Below, in pieces: positions 1 to 8,804 of a DNA stretch of 64,000 nucleotides. Position numbers and translations under genes: made by a program. The stretch is taken from contig NZ_FYEY01000001.1 of the NCBI RefSeq assembly GCF_900187385.1, positions 6,076,001 to 6,140,000 on the forward strand. Reading direction: 5' to 3'. The notes under the pieces are model-generated. The model did no database searches, was not told where the DNA came from, and was given only the letters and a program-made list of their open reading frames with translations. The stretch's first letter is position 1; the number at the start of each line of letters is the position of its first letter. Origin of the DNA: Streptomyces sp. 2114.4 (GTDB lineage Bacteria > Actinomycetota > Actinomycetes > Streptomycetales > Streptomycetaceae).

Positions 1-1
1 C

Positions 2-454
2 GTCAGTGTCGCGCACCTGGTACTCGCCCCCGACCTGCCCGCGCCCACCGCCGGTGGCGACGCCCACAGCGCGCGATGGGCGCCCGTGGAGACTCTGCTG
101 GAACAGGACGACGCCCTCACCCGCGAGGGCGAGCTTGCGGCTCCGCTGGCCTTCGATCACGCCCGGATCCTCGCCGACGGCGTGGAGCGCGCCCGATCGA
201 AGATCGAATACTCCTCGCTCGCCACCGCCTTCTGCCCGCCGGAGTTCACCGTGGGTGAGCTGCGCCGGGTGTACGAGGCGGTCTGGGCCGTCGCCCTGGA
301 TCCCCGTAATTTCCACCGCAAAGTGACCGGCACCCCCGGATTCCTGGTACCCACAGGCGGCACGACGACGCGTCAGGGCGGCCGTCCCGCACAGTTGTTC
401 CGAGCCGGTGGGGCGACGCTGCTCAATCCGCCGATGCTGCGCCCCGAGGTCTGA
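2..454 (+). CDS. NUDIX hydrolase/NrtR-type protein, C-terminal part
   Basis: The reading frame is open from base 2, so the N-terminus and most of the NUDIX fold lie outside the window; 150 residues remain. The tail matches the winged-helix region that follows NUDIX domains in NrtR-like proteins: a run about ERARSKIEYSSLATAFC, then FTVGELRRVYEAVW and LDPRNFHRKVTGTPGFLVPTG. In NrtR this module binds DNA and represses NAD-synthesis genes. Other family members are ADP-ribose or related hydrolases that merely keep the C-terminal fold. The nucleotide-binding NUDIX box is not visible here, so I cannot say whether the enzyme is active or which role applies. Confidence 0.8.
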   Translation, partial: VSVAHLVLAPDLPAPTAGGDAHSARWAPVETLLEQDDALTREGELAAPLAFDHARILADGVERARSKIEYSSLATAFCPPEFTVGELRRVYEAVWAVALDPRNFHRKVTGTPGFLVPTGGTTTRQGGRPAQLFRAGGATLLNPPMLRPEV

Positions 455-1319
455 GCCCGGACAGCCTTCACGGCACCGCGGGGCTGAAGTTCACCCGCAG
501 TGACACGATGGTCCGTCACAATTGCTCAATTGCGGGAAAATAGGACATATGGCGGTACTGTGGCCGGGTGAGTCCCTTCGCGCCCCCAGAAGTCCCCTGC
601 CGGCCTCACGCCCCGTCAGTGGTGTGGCGCCTCGCGCCACCGGGTCGTCCGGCGGACTTCGTGACCCACATCCGGCCACGGTCGGCGCATCTGCCCGCGC
701 GATGCCGTCCGCGCGCGGAGCCCTCCCGCTAGCGTCTCGCCGACGGGGGCGGCGGCTGTCCGGGCCGGTCCGTGACGGTCCGCTCGCCGCGCAACCCGGT
801 GCCCCCTCCGCCCCCTCTCGACTTCGATGCGTCGTCCGAGGGTTCCGCGATTGCGTTTATGGAGGGCATCGTGTCGAATGCCCTGTTCCTGCTGCCAGTT
901 GAACGGGGTCACCGAACGGCTGGATCCAGGCTGGATTATTGACCTTCGATGTATTCCGTTCCGTCGCAACGGGGATTGCCGGCAGGGGCTGGTCCGGCCC
1001 TCAACAGAGGGTTTGGCCGGCGGTCGGCGGCCGCGTCAAGCACCCCTTCGCAATTGACCAAGACGCACCTGTTCGTGATGCGACTCACGCCCCAACCCGC
1101 AGGCGGCACACCGATGTTGTCGGCAACGGGTCTGGCCTGCGGGTATGCGCTCGCGCTGCTGTGCGGCTTCTGTCGCTGATCGAGTAAGGCATATATTTTG
1201 ACGCCCTGTTGTTGCGACCGCTGTCCACAACTCGCCATGCAGCGCGCATTTCTTTCCGATAAAGCGTCAATTCGGGGGTGGGGGGCGATCACCCTTTCGT
1301 GTGCTTTTCACCAAAGACC
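455..1319. other. Long non-coding region upstream of whiH
   Basis: About 860 bases hold no gene I can support. The short open frames (for example from 549 or 568) have no recognisable protein and poor codon pattern. Two AT-rich pockets stand out: one around 515-555 with CAATTG repeated at 519-524 and 527-532, and one around 1186-1203 (GCATATATTTTGA). Either could be promoter sequence, but I see no confident -35/-10 pair other than the WhiG-like one at the right end. Confidence 0.5.
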
Positions 1320-1347
1320 TCAAGGGTGTTCAGGGTGTCGCCGACAA
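1320..1347 (+). promoter_or_regulatory. WhiG-type (sigma-28-like) promoter of whiH
   Basis: TCAA at 1320-1323 is followed after 16 bases by GCCGACAA at 1340-1347. The motif known for the sporulation sigma factor WhiG is TAAA, 15-16 bases, GCCGATAA, so each half differs by one base. whiH is an established WhiG target. Transcription from this element would start only a few bases before the GTG at 1355. Confidence 0.7.
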
Positions 1348-1354
1348 AAGATGC

Positions 1355-2302
1355 GTGAGTACCCTTGCGCACACCATGATGACCGCGGCTCGCCCCGGCG
1401 ACACCGGCCTCGCAGGCCCGGGCGAGCTTGACCGCTACCCCTACGCGAACGCCGCCAACGCCGCGAACGCCAACAACGCAGCCGGCCACGACCGTGCCGA
1501 GCGCGTTTCGCAGGTCTGGGACGGCTCCGAGGCCGACATCGGCCGGGTCGGCCGTCGCGCCGCCGGCAGCCGCGGCCGCGGCCTGCACGGCCAACTCGTC
1601 CAGCAGCTCGGCCAGATGATCGTCTCCGGGGATCTCGGCGCGGACCGCCCGCTCGTCCCCGAGGAGATCGGCCAGCGCTTCGAGGTCTCCCGCACCGTCG
1701 TCCGTGAGTCGCTGCGAGTCCTCGAGGCCAAGGGCCTCGTCAGCGCCCGCCCGAACGTGGGCACCCGGGTGCGCCCGGTCAGCGACTGGAACCTCCTCGA
1801 CCCCGACATCATCGAATGGCGGGCCTACGGACCTCAGCGTGACGACCAGCGGCGTGAGCTCTGCGAGCTGCGCTGGACGATTGAGCCCCTCGCCGCCCGG
1901 CTCGCCGCCGGCCACGGCCGTGAGGACATCCAGCAGCGGCTGGCCGACATGGTCGAGATCATGGGGCACTCCGCGGCCCAGGGCGACACCATGACCTTCT
2001 CCCGCGCCGACGCCGAGTTCCACTCGCTGCTGCTGCAGCTCGCCGGCAACCGCATGCTCGAACACCTCTCGGGCATCGTCTCCGCCGCCCTGCACGTCTC
2101 CGGCGGCCCCGGTGGTGGCTGCGAGCGGCCGGTCGAGACCTCCGTGGGCCAGCACATGCGGGTCGTCGACGCCATCGGCTCGGGCGACGCCACGGCGGCC
2201 GAATCAGCGATGCGCCAGCTCCTCGCCGCCCATGGCGAGGTCGGCGGCCAGGGCTCCGGGGCGCCCGTGGACCACGTCGTCCCCGCGCCCCGCGAGCACT
2301 GA
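1355..2302 (+). CDS. whiH: Sporulation regulator WhiH (GntR/FadR family)
   Basis: Encodes 315 residues from the chosen GTG; ATGs at 1376 and 1379 are alternatives, and none has a clear Shine-Dalgarno sequence. The first ~70 residues are low complexity (Asn/Ala repeats near residues 33-42). A GntR winged helix follows at about 76-142 (LVPEEIGQRFEVSRTVVRES), then an all-helical FCD ligand-binding domain to about 285. Position directly upstream of hrdB is the same as in S. coelicolor, where whiH is required for sporulation septation. Family knowledge: WhiH is expressed late in aerial hyphae from a WhiG promoter and represses itself; its ligand is unknown. Identity rests on domain type plus synteny. 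Confidence 0.88.
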   Translation: MSTLAHTMMTAARPGDTGLAGPGELDRYPYANAANAANANNAAGHDRAERVSQVWDGSEADIGRVGRRAAGSRGRGLHGQLVQQLGQMIVSGDLGADRPLVPEEIGQRFEVSRTVVRESLRVLEAKGLVSARPNVGTRVRPVSDWNLLDPDIIEWRAYGPQRDDQRRELCELRWTIEPLAARLAAGHGREDIQQRLADMVEIMGHSAAQGDTMTFSRADAEFHSLLLQLAGNRMLEHLSGIVSAALHVSGGPGGGCERPVETSVGQHMRVVDAIGSGDATAAESAMRQLLAAHGEVGGQGSGAPVDHVVPAPREH

Positions 2303-2405
2303 AGGCCCGTACCCGGCCGTGTACGGACCGTAGGCGCCGCACGGCCCCGTGTCCTGCGCGCCCCTCGGGGCAGGGCACGCCGTACGCGGCGAGACGCAGA
2401 GATAT

Positions 2406-2437
2406 CGCCGGATCCGCGTCCTCGACCGGATCCGGCG
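2406..2437 (+). terminator. Hairpin between whiH and hrdB
   Basis: Perfect 10-bp inverted repeat: CGCCGGATCC at 2406-2415 and GGATCCGGCG at 2428-2437, loop of 12 bases. No T-run follows, which is normal for Streptomyces terminators. It lies 103 bases after the whiH stop and about 270 bases before the hrdB start, so it probably isolates hrdB from whiH read-through. Confidence 0.55.
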
Positions 2438-2705
2438 ACAGGTCTTGGGAGGATTGCATGTCATATGACTGGGAATGGGTCGTTATGGAGTGTGACTCGG
2501 GCCACGCAGTTTGGGCGTAACGCTCTTCCGGGAAGCGCGATGACTTAAGAGGTGATAGCCGAGGAGGGAATACGAGCGGCGTTCGTGACGCTGTTCAACT
2601 CCCCGGTTGCCCCTGCGCCGTCGGTCCATCCCCACCGGCGGTCGTCGGCTCCGATCCACACTGGACGGGGTCGGAAGCCGTTTCCATCGTTCCGAGAGGT
2701 TGTTC
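2438..2705 (+). promoter_or_regulatory. hrdB upstream leader/promoter region
   Basis: The roughly 400 bases between whiH and hrdB contain no gene. They are less GC-rich than the coding DNA and must hold the hrdB promoter(s). In Streptomyces hrdB transcription depends mainly on the ECF sigma factor ShbA, with an additional SigR promoter in S. coelicolor. I cannot identify either by eye: a GGGAAT at 2566-2571 has its nearest suitable GTT at the wrong distance. The SD GAGAGG at 2694-2699 supports the GTG start at 2706. Confidence 0.5.
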
Positions 2706-4259
2706 GTGTCGGCCAGCACATCCCGTACGCTCCCGCCGGAGATCGCCGAGTCCGAGTCTGTGATGGCGCTCATCGAGCGGGGAAAGGCAGATGGGCAGAT
2801 CGCCGGCGATGACGTGCGTCGGGCCTTCGAGGCTGACCAGATTCCGCCAACCCAGTGGAAGAACGTTCTGCGCAGCCTCAACCAGATCCTCGACGAGGAG
2901 GGTGTGACGCTGATGGTCAGTGCCGCAGAGGCGCCCAAGCGCACCCGCAAGAGCGTCGCAGCGAAGAGTCCGGCGAAGCGCACCGCCACCAAGACCGTCG
3001 CGGCCAAGGCCGCCACGGTCAAGAAGACCACCGCCGCCGCGGCCCCCGCCCCTGTGGCGGACCCGTCGGCCGATGAGTCCGAGTCCGCGCCTGCGAAGAA
3101 GGCAGCGGCGAAGAAGGCGACCGCCAAGAAGACGGTCGCGAAGAAGGCCACGGCCAAGAAGGCCACCGCCAAGAAGACCGCGTCCAAGAAGGACGTCGAC
3201 GAGCTGCTCGACGACGAGGTGACCGAGGAAGCACCGGCGCCCGGCAAGGGCGAGGCTCCCGAGGTCGCCGAGGGCGCGGAGAACGCCGGTTTCGTCCTGT
3301 CCGACGATGACGAGGACGACGCCCCGGCGCAGCAGGTCGCCGCGGCCGGCGCCACCGCCGACCCGGTCAAGGACTACCTCAAGCAGATCGGTAAGGTCCC
3401 GCTCCTCAACGCCGAGCAGGAAGTGGAGCTCGCCAAGCGCATCGAGGCGGGTCTGTTCGCCGAGGACAAGCTGGCGAACTCCGACAAGCTCGCGCCGAAG
3501 CTCAAGCGTGAGCTGGAGATCATCGCCGAGGACGGCCGCCGGGCGAAGAACCACCTCCTGGAGGCCAACCTCCGTCTGGTCGTCTCCCTGGCCAAGCGGT
3601 ACACGGGCCGCGGCATGCTGTTCCTGGACCTGATCCAGGAGGGCAACCTCGGTCTGATCCGTGCGGTCGAGAAGTTCGACTACACCAAGGGCTACAAGTT
3701 CTCGACCTACGCCACGTGGTGGATCCGTCAGGCCATCACCCGTGCCATGGCCGACCAGGCCCGTACGATCCGTATCCCCGTCCACATGGTCGAGGTCATC
3801 AACAAGCTCGCGCGCGTCCAGCGCCAGATGCTCCAGGACCTGGGCCGCGAGCCCACCCCGGAGGAGCTGGCCAAGGAACTCGACATGACCCCCGAAAAGG
3901 TCATCGAGGTCCAGAAGTACGGCCGCGAGCCGATCTCGCTGCACACCCCGCTGGGCGAGGACGGCGACAGCGAGTTCGGTGACCTCATCGAGGACTCCGA
4001 GGCGGTCGTCCCGGCCGACGCGGTCAGCTTCACGCTTCTGCAGGAGCAGCTGCACTCGGTTCTGGACACTCTCTCCGAGCGTGAGGCCGGCGTCGTGTCC
4101 ATGCGCTTCGGCCTCACCGACGGCCAGCCCAAGACGCTGGACGAGATCGGCAAGGTCTACGGCGTCACGCGTGAGCGGATCCGCCAGATCGAGTCGAAGA
4201 CGATGTCGAAGCTGCGTCACCCGTCGCGCTCCCAGGTGCTGCGGGATTACCTCGACTAG
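2706..4259 (+). CDS. hrdB: Principal sigma factor HrdB (group 1 sigma-70)
   Basis: Encodes 517 residues. The GTG start sits 6 bases after GAGAGG and gives the usual Streptomyces N-terminus MSASTSRTLPPEIAES. Order: a region 1.1-like N-terminal domain (about 10-72), a Lys/Ala-rich linker full of AKK repeats (about 78-165), an acidic stretch (DDDEDD near 200), region 1.2 (DPVKDYLKQIGKVPLLNAEQ), region 2 with the -10 recognition helix (YKFSTYATWWIRQAITRA), region 3, and region 4 with the -35 helix-turn-helix (GVTRERIRQIESKTMSKL). This is the essential housekeeping sigma subunit of RNA polymerase. The Lys/Ala tract is typical of actinobacterial HrdB and is probably disordered. Confidence 0.98.
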   Translation: MSASTSRTLPPEIAESESVMALIERGKADGQIAGDDVRRAFEADQIPPTQWKNVLRSLNQILDEEGVTLMVSAAEAPKRTRKSVAAKSPAKRTATKTVAAKAATVKKTTAAAAPAPVADPSADESESAPAKKAAAKKATAKKTVAKKATAKKATAKKTASKKDVDELLDDEVTEEAPAPGKGEAPEVAEGAENAGFVLSDDDEDDAPAQQVAAAGATADPVKDYLKQIGKVPLLNAEQEVELAKRIEAGLFAEDKLANSDKLAPKLKRELEIIAEDGRRAKNHLLEANLRLVVSLAKRYTGRGMLFLDLIQEGNLGLIRAVEKFDYTKGYKFSTYATWWIRQAITRAMADQARTIRIPVHMVEVINKLARVQRQMLQDLGREPTPEELAKELDMTPEKVIEVQKYGREPISLHTPLGEDGDSEFGDLIEDSEAVVPADAVSFTLLQEQLHSVLDTLSEREAGVVSMRFGLTDGQPKTLDEIGKVYGVTRERIRQIESKTMSKLRHPSRSQVLRDYLD

Positions 4260-4280
4260 TCCGACCGCTCCAAGAGCGCC

Positions 4281-4320
4281 GCGAGCCCGGTCACTCCTTA
4301 GCTGGAGTGGCCGGGCTCGC
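4281..4320 (+). terminator. hrdB terminator
   Basis: A 17-bp stem (4281-4297 with 4304-4320) has one T-G wobble and a 6-base TTAGCT loop, 21 bases after the hrdB stop. GC-rich stem with no T-tract. Confidence 0.85.
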
Positions 4321-4396
4321 GCTCGTCCGGGGTGCGCCGGGCCGCCGTTTGGGTCACTCTGGGTGTGCGCGCACTGTCCCAGAGTCAGGAGTTGGA

Positions 4397-5206
4397 ATGC
4401 GCCCGACCGCACCTGCCGCCCTCGGCGCCCTCGCGCTGGTCCTCGTCCTGCCGGTGTCGGCGACTGCGGACGAGTTGGTGATCGGCGGTAAGCCCGCAGC
4501 GCTGTCACAGAGCCCCTGGGCGGTGGCACTGGCCTCCCATGAGCGCTTCGGGACCCAGCGCTCCGGACAGTTCTGTGGTGGTGTGCTCGTCGGGCACTCG
4601 ACAGTGGTGACGGCGGCGCACTGTCTGAGCAAGGAGATTCTGGGCGTCCCCTGGAGAGAAGTGCGGGACCTGAGGATCGTCGTCGGCCGTGACAAGCTCA
4701 GCGGTGGCGGCGGTCAGGAACTCAAGCCGGCGAAGGTCTGGGTCAACCCGCGCTATGACAGCTACACGAACGACGGTGACATGGCTGTCCTCACGCTGGG
4801 CAAGCCGGTTCCGAACCGGCCCATCCCCATGGCGGGACGGCAGGACAGCGCCTACCGGGCCGGCAATGCGGCCACGGTCTACGGCTGGGGGGACACCACG
4901 GGCGGAGGCAGCTATGCGTCACGGCTGCGCGCGGCGCACGTGAATGTGCTGCCCGATGCGGTCTGTGCGCGGGCGTATCCGGGCAGTGCCGACGGTACGT
5001 ACAAGGCGCGAACGATGCTGTGTGCGGGGGCGCCCCGCGGCGGCCGCGACGCCTGCCAGGGGGACAGCGGCGGGCCGCTGGTCGTGCGCGGGCGGCTGGT
5101 GGGCCTGGTGTCGTGGGGGACCGGCTGCGGTCGGCCGGGCAGTCCCGGGGTCTATACGCGCGCCTCGGCGATTCTCCCGGCGGTGTCCGCAAACGGGGCC
5201 GGGTGA
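4397..5206 (+). CDS. Secreted trypsin-like serine protease (S1 family)
   Basis: Encodes 269 residues. ATG at 4397 follows AGGAG (4387-4391) by 5 bases. A signal peptide covers about residues 1-24 (hydrophobic LALVLVLPVSATA). The mature enzyme probably begins near VIGG at 28-31 after a very short propeptide. The catalytic triad is visible: His75 in VTAAHC, Asp128 in DGDMAVL and Ser224 in CQGDSGGP. Asp218, six residues before the Ser, predicts trypsin-like cleavage after Lys/Arg. Cysteines are placed for the usual disulfides. It is a single gene behind the hrdB terminator, convergent with the small gene that follows. Physiological substrate unknown. Confidence 0.92.
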   Translation: MRPTAPAALGALALVLVLPVSATADELVIGGKPAALSQSPWAVALASHERFGTQRSGQFCGGVLVGHSTVVTAAHCLSKEILGVPWREVRDLRIVVGRDKLSGGGGQELKPAKVWVNPRYDSYTNDGDMAVLTLGKPVPNRPIPMAGRQDSAYRAGNAATVYGWGDTTGGGSYASRLRAAHVNVLPDAVCARAYPGSADGTYKARTMLCAGAPRGGRDACQGDSGGPLVVRGRLVGLVSWGTGCGRPGSPGVYTRASAILPAVSANGAG

Positions 5207-5328
5207 CGGGTGCGGGGGGGTGACGGGCATGTCTGCGCGTACGAGTGCGGGCGGTGTCCCCGGTGGTGTCGGGGAACCGCCCGCGATACGGCGCTGGGCC
5301 GCTGCTCGCTCGTCGTGGATGCGAAGTG

Positions 5329-5559
5329 TCAGCGTTCCTCATCGGACGCGGACGCCGGAGAAGCGGTCAGCCGCTCCGTCTCGTCCTGTATTTCCGCGGC
5401 GATCTTCTTGAGTTCTGGCTCGAACTTGCGACCGTGGTGGGCGCAGAAGAGCAGTTCTCCGCCGGACATCAGGACGACGCGCAGGTATGCCTGGGCGCCG
5501 CAGCGGTCGCAGCGGTCAGCGGCCGTCAGCGGGCTCGCGGGTGTCAGAACAGTAGTCAC
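5329..5559 (-). CDS. DUF7455-type small zinc-ribbon-like protein
   Basis: Encodes 76 residues from GTG at 5559, with AGAGGCG upstream on the minus strand. Cys17-X2-Cys20 and Cys39-X2-His42 look like a small metal-binding knuckle, followed by a charged, probably helical tail (KFEPELKKIAAEIQDETERL). This small protein is conserved beside hrdB/parE in Streptomyces; I know of no established function. It is transcribed divergently from parE. Confidence 0.8.
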   Translation of the reverse strand: MTTVLTPASPLTAADRCDRCGAQAYLRVVLMSGGELLFCAHHGRKFEPELKKIAAEIQDETERLTASPASASDEER

Positions 5560-6004
5560 GTCGCCTCTTCTCTAGCTCGACGAGCTGTCGTACCAGGGTC
5601 AACATCCAACCAGGCCGAAAACGTTCCCGCTCGTGCCTTTTCCTCGAAAAAATTCTCGGAGGGGGCCGGGTGCTGCCGGGTGGCGGCGAATGAGCCGTAT
5701 TGCGTGGTGGTCTGATTCACGTTGGTTGTTGGATCTGTGTCCTCCCGGCTGGCTTGCCGGTTGTTGATGAGGACGTGCCCGGAGCCTAAATGGTTCATGC
5801 CTCGAAGGGAACGTGATGTGCACGTCACTCGGACGTCACCCCATCGAGGGATCGAACGTACGAGCGAAATTCTACTACCATGGGCATGCTTACGGGTGGC
5901 GTCACATCGGCTCTACCAGGCCTCGGTACCCTCTGACGGGCGACACCGCCACAACCGAGTCCGCGGAATGCGGGCTGCCAGAAATTCAGCGAGGAGCGAA
6001 CCGC
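5560..6004. other. Divergent upstream region of the DUF7455 gene and parE
   Basis: These 445 bases hold no supported gene. The parE frame stays open back to 5813, but the upstream part lacks actinomycete codon bias and homology to ParE, so it is treated as leader. SD GAGGAG at 5991-5996 precedes the GTG at 6005. Both promoters must lie here; none is unambiguous by eye. Confidence 0.5.
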
Positions 6005-8125
6005 GTGACCGCCGAGATGTCCGTGCCGTCCACCGCAGTGCTGACCGGGGCAGACCGGGACGGTTCCAACTACACCGCGCGGCATCTGCTCGTCCTCGAG
6101 GGGCTCGAGGCCGTCCGGAAGCGCCCCGGTATGTACATCGGCTCGACGGACAGTCGCGGCCTGATGCACTGCCTGTGGGAGATCATCGACAACTCCGTCG
6201 ACGAGGCGCTGGGCGGCTACTGCGACCACATCGAGGTGATCCTCCACGACGACGGGTCGGTGGAGGTCAGGGACAACGGCCGCGGGATCCCCGTGGACGT
6301 CGAGCCCAAGACCGGCCTCAGCGGCGTCGAGGTCGTGATGACCAAGCTGCACGCCGGCGGAAAGTTCGGCGGCGGCTCCTACGCGGCCTCCGGCGGTCTG
6401 CACGGCGTCGGCGCCTCGGTCGTCAACGCCCTCTCCGCCCGGCTCGACGTCGAGGTGGACCGCAGCAGCAAGACGCACTCGATCAGCTTCCGCCGAGGCG
6501 TCCCCGGCATCTTCACCGAATCGGGCCCCGACGCCCCCTTCGACCCGGGCAACGGCCTGCTCAAGGGCAAGCGGATCGCCAAGACGAAGACCGGCACCCG
6601 AGTGCGCTACTGGGCCGACCGGCAGATTTTCCTCAAGGACGCCAGGCTCTCCCTGGAGACGCTGCACGCCCGCGCCCGCCAGACGGCGTTCCTCGTACCC
6701 GGCCTGACCCTGGTCGTCCGTGACGAGCGGGGCATCGACGGCGCCGGCAAGACGGAAGAGACGTTCCGCTACGACGGCGGCATCAGTGAGTTCTGTGAGT
6801 ACCTCGCACAGGACAAGGCCGTCTGCGACGTGCTCCGGCTGACCGGCCAGGGCACCTTCAAGGAGACCGTGCCGGTCCTCGACGACCGCGGTCACATGAC
6901 ACCCACCGAGGTCACCCGGGAACTGGCCGTCGACATCGCGCTGCGCTGGGGCACCGGCTACGACGCGACGCTCAAGTCGTTCGTGAACATCATCGCGACA
7001 CCCAAGGGCGGCACCCACGTCTCCGGCTTCGAGCGGTCGGTCGCCAAGACGGTCAATGAGGTGCTGCGGTCGAGCAAGCTGCTGCGCGTCGCTGAGGACG
7101 ACGTCGTCAAGGACGACGCCATGGAAGGCCTCACTGCCGTCGTGACCGTACGACTCGCGGAGCCGCAGTTCGAGGGTCAGACCAAGGAGGTGCTCGGCAC
7201 CTCCGCCGCCTCGCGCATCGTCGCCCAGGTGGTGAGCAAGGAACTCAAGGCGTTCCTCACCTCCACCAAGCGGGACGACAAGCAGCAGGCGCGCGCCGTC
7301 ATGGAGAAGATCGTCGCCGCGGCCCGGACACGCATCGCCGCCCGTCAGCACAAGGAGGCGCAGCGGCGGAAGACGGCGCTGGAGTCCTCCTCGTTGCCGG
7401 CCAAGCTCGCGGACTGCCGCAGTGACGACGTCGACCGCAGCGAACTCTTCATCGTTGAGGGCGACTCGGCGCTGGGCACCGCGAAACTGGCCCGGAACTC
7501 GGAATTCCAGGCGCTGCTGCCGATCCGCGGCAAGATCCTCAATGTCCAGAAGTCATCGGTCTCGGACATGCTCAAGAATGCCGAGTGCGGTGCCATCATC
7601 CAGGTCATAGGGGCCGGATCCGGCCGCACCTTCGACATCGACACCGCCCGCTACGGCAAGGTCATCTTCCTGGCCGACGCAGACGTCGACGGCGCGCACA
7701 TCCGCTGCCTGCTGCTGACGCTCTTCCAGCGCTACATGCGGCCCATGGTCGAGCAGGGCCGGGTGTTCTCCGCCGTCCCGCCGCTGCACCGGGTCGAACT
7801 GATCAATCCCAAAAAGGGGCAGGAAAAGTACATCTACACCTACTCGGACAACGAGCTGCGCCAGACGCTGCTCGAGCTCCAGCGCAAGAAGGTCCGCTAC
7901 AAGGACAGCATCCAGCGCTACAAGGGCCTGGGTGAGATGGACGCCGACCAGCTCGCCGAAACGACCATGGACCCGCGCCACCGCACCCTGCGCCGCATCA
8001 ACATCAGCGATCTCGAAGCGGCGGAGAAGGCCTTCGACCTCCTGATGGGCAACGAAGTCGCTCCCCGTAAGGAGTTCATCACCAACTCCGCGTCCACTCT
8101 GGACCGTTCGCGCATCGACACCTGA
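6005..8125 (+). CDS. parE: DNA topoisomerase IV subunit B (GyrB-like, ParE)
   Basis: Encodes 706 residues from GTG 6005 (ATG 6020 is an in-frame alternative). An N-terminal GHKL ATPase domain shows EIIDNSVDEA, DNGRGIPV and GGLHGVGASVVNAL. A transducer domain follows, then a TOPRIM domain with EGDSALGTAKLARN and LADADVDGAHIR, whose acidic residues bind Mg. The C-terminus (RYKGLGEMDADQL) contacts subunit A. The protein lacks insertions seen in some GyrB. Its partner is the ParC gene at 21413-23860; together they make the decatenase that separates replicated chromosomes. Annotated in some genomes as a second gyrB; the pairing argues for topoisomerase IV. Confidence 0.93.
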   Translation: MTAEMSVPSTAVLTGADRDGSNYTARHLLVLEGLEAVRKRPGMYIGSTDSRGLMHCLWEIIDNSVDEALGGYCDHIEVILHDDGSVEVRDNGRGIPVDVEPKTGLSGVEVVMTKLHAGGKFGGGSYAASGGLHGVGASVVNALSARLDVEVDRSSKTHSISFRRGVPGIFTESGPDAPFDPGNGLLKGKRIAKTKTGTRVRYWADRQIFLKDARLSLETLHARARQTAFLVPGLTLVVRDERGIDGAGKTEETFRYDGGISEFCEYLAQDKAVCDVLRLTGQGTFKETVPVLDDRGHMTPTEVTRELAVDIALRWGTGYDATLKSFVNIIATPKGGTHVSGFERSVAKTVNEVLRSSKLLRVAEDDVVKDDAMEGLTAVVTVRLAEPQFEGQTKEVLGTSAASRIVAQVVSKELKAFLTSTKRDDKQQARAVMEKIVAAARTRIAARQHKEAQRRKTALESSSLPAKLADCRSDDVDRSELFIVEGDSALGTAKLARNSEFQALLPIRGKILNVQKSSVSDMLKNAECGAIIQVIGAGSGRTFDIDTARYGKVIFLADADVDGAHIRCLLLTLFQRYMRPMVEQGRVFSAVPPLHRVELINPKKGQEKYIYTYSDNELRQTLLELQRKKVRYKDSIQRYKGLGEMDADQLAETTMDPRHRTLRRINISDLEAAEKAFDLLMGNEVAPRKEFITNSASTLDRSRIDT

Positions 8126-8141
8126 CCGGACCGCAGCTCCG

Positions 8142-8179
8142 ACGGGCGCCCCTCCACCCCTGGGTGGACGGGCGCCCGT
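8142..8179 (+). terminator. parE terminator
   Basis: An 18-bp stem (8142-8159 with 8162-8179) carries one mismatch and a 2-base apparent loop, 17 bases after the parE stop. Confidence 0.85.
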
Positions 8180-8281
8180 GGCGTTTCCACCCGGCCCCCA
8201 CCCTGGCTCCGATCCGGCCGCCGGCACCGCTCCGTAGCGTCGGAAACGTCGAATTCCCCGTCCTGCGGAGGGCCTGAGTCC

Positions 8282-8770
8282 ATGAACGACTTGCTCAACA
8301 TCGTTGTGATCACCGCGGCGGTTGCCTGGGTGTTCATCCGGCAGTTCTCGGCGCGGCGTGTCACGTCGGAGGGCAAGAAGTGGTGGCTTATTCCGGTCGT
8401 TCTGACGGTCCTGGCGCTGCGGCAGCCCGGCCTCCTGGATCCTGGGCACCACGCGGCGTCCGCCGTCCTGCTCGGCGGGGAGATCCTTATCGGGCTGGCC
8501 TGCGGCGTCGGCTGGGCGTGGACGATACGCATCTGGACGGACGCGGACGGCGCGGTCTGGAGCAAAGGAGGCTGGGCGGCGGCCGGTGTGTGGCTGTGCG
8601 GCATGGTGCTGCGCCTCGGTCTCATGGGGATCGCCGCGGCCATGGGGGTCCACCAGGGCGGCGCGGCCACCATGCTCTCCGTTGCGGCGATGCTGCTGAC
8701 CCGTGCCGGTGTCACCACCTGGCGGGCCCAGGCCCTGCAGCAGACGTACCGTGTCCCTGTTGCGGGCTGA
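8282..8770 (+). CDS. DUF1453-family membrane protein
   Basis: Encodes 162 residues, ATG preceded by GGAGG at 8267-8271. Four or five hydrophobic segments are visible (about 4-20, 37-50, 60-82, 100-120, 127-145), with the conserved RQFSARRVTSEGKKWWLIPVV stretch after the first helix. Family members are small integral membrane proteins of unknown function. It is followed closely by a membrane histidine kinase and LuxR-type regulator, and in such clusters it is often co-transcribed with them, so it may be an accessory or target of that system (inference). Confidence 0.8.
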   Translation: MNDLLNIVVITAAVAWVFIRQFSARRVTSEGKKWWLIPVVLTVLALRQPGLLDPGHHAASAVLLGGEILIGLACGVGWAWTIRIWTDADGAVWSKGGWAAAGVWLCGMVLRLGLMGIAAAMGVHQGGAATMLSVAAMLLTRAGVTTWRAQALQQTYRVPVAG

Positions 8771-8804
8771 CGCCCCTCCCCGCACGCGCTGGGAAGGACC
8801 GTAC

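Noticed and set aside
522..902. Short open frames upstream of whiH
   Set aside because: Arg/Pro-rich shadow-like translations, no SD and no family; treated as non-coding.
2566..2595. SigR-type promoter before hrdB (GGGAAT...GTT)
   Set aside because: The spacing from GGAAT to GTT is 21 bases instead of about 18, so it does not meet the motif.
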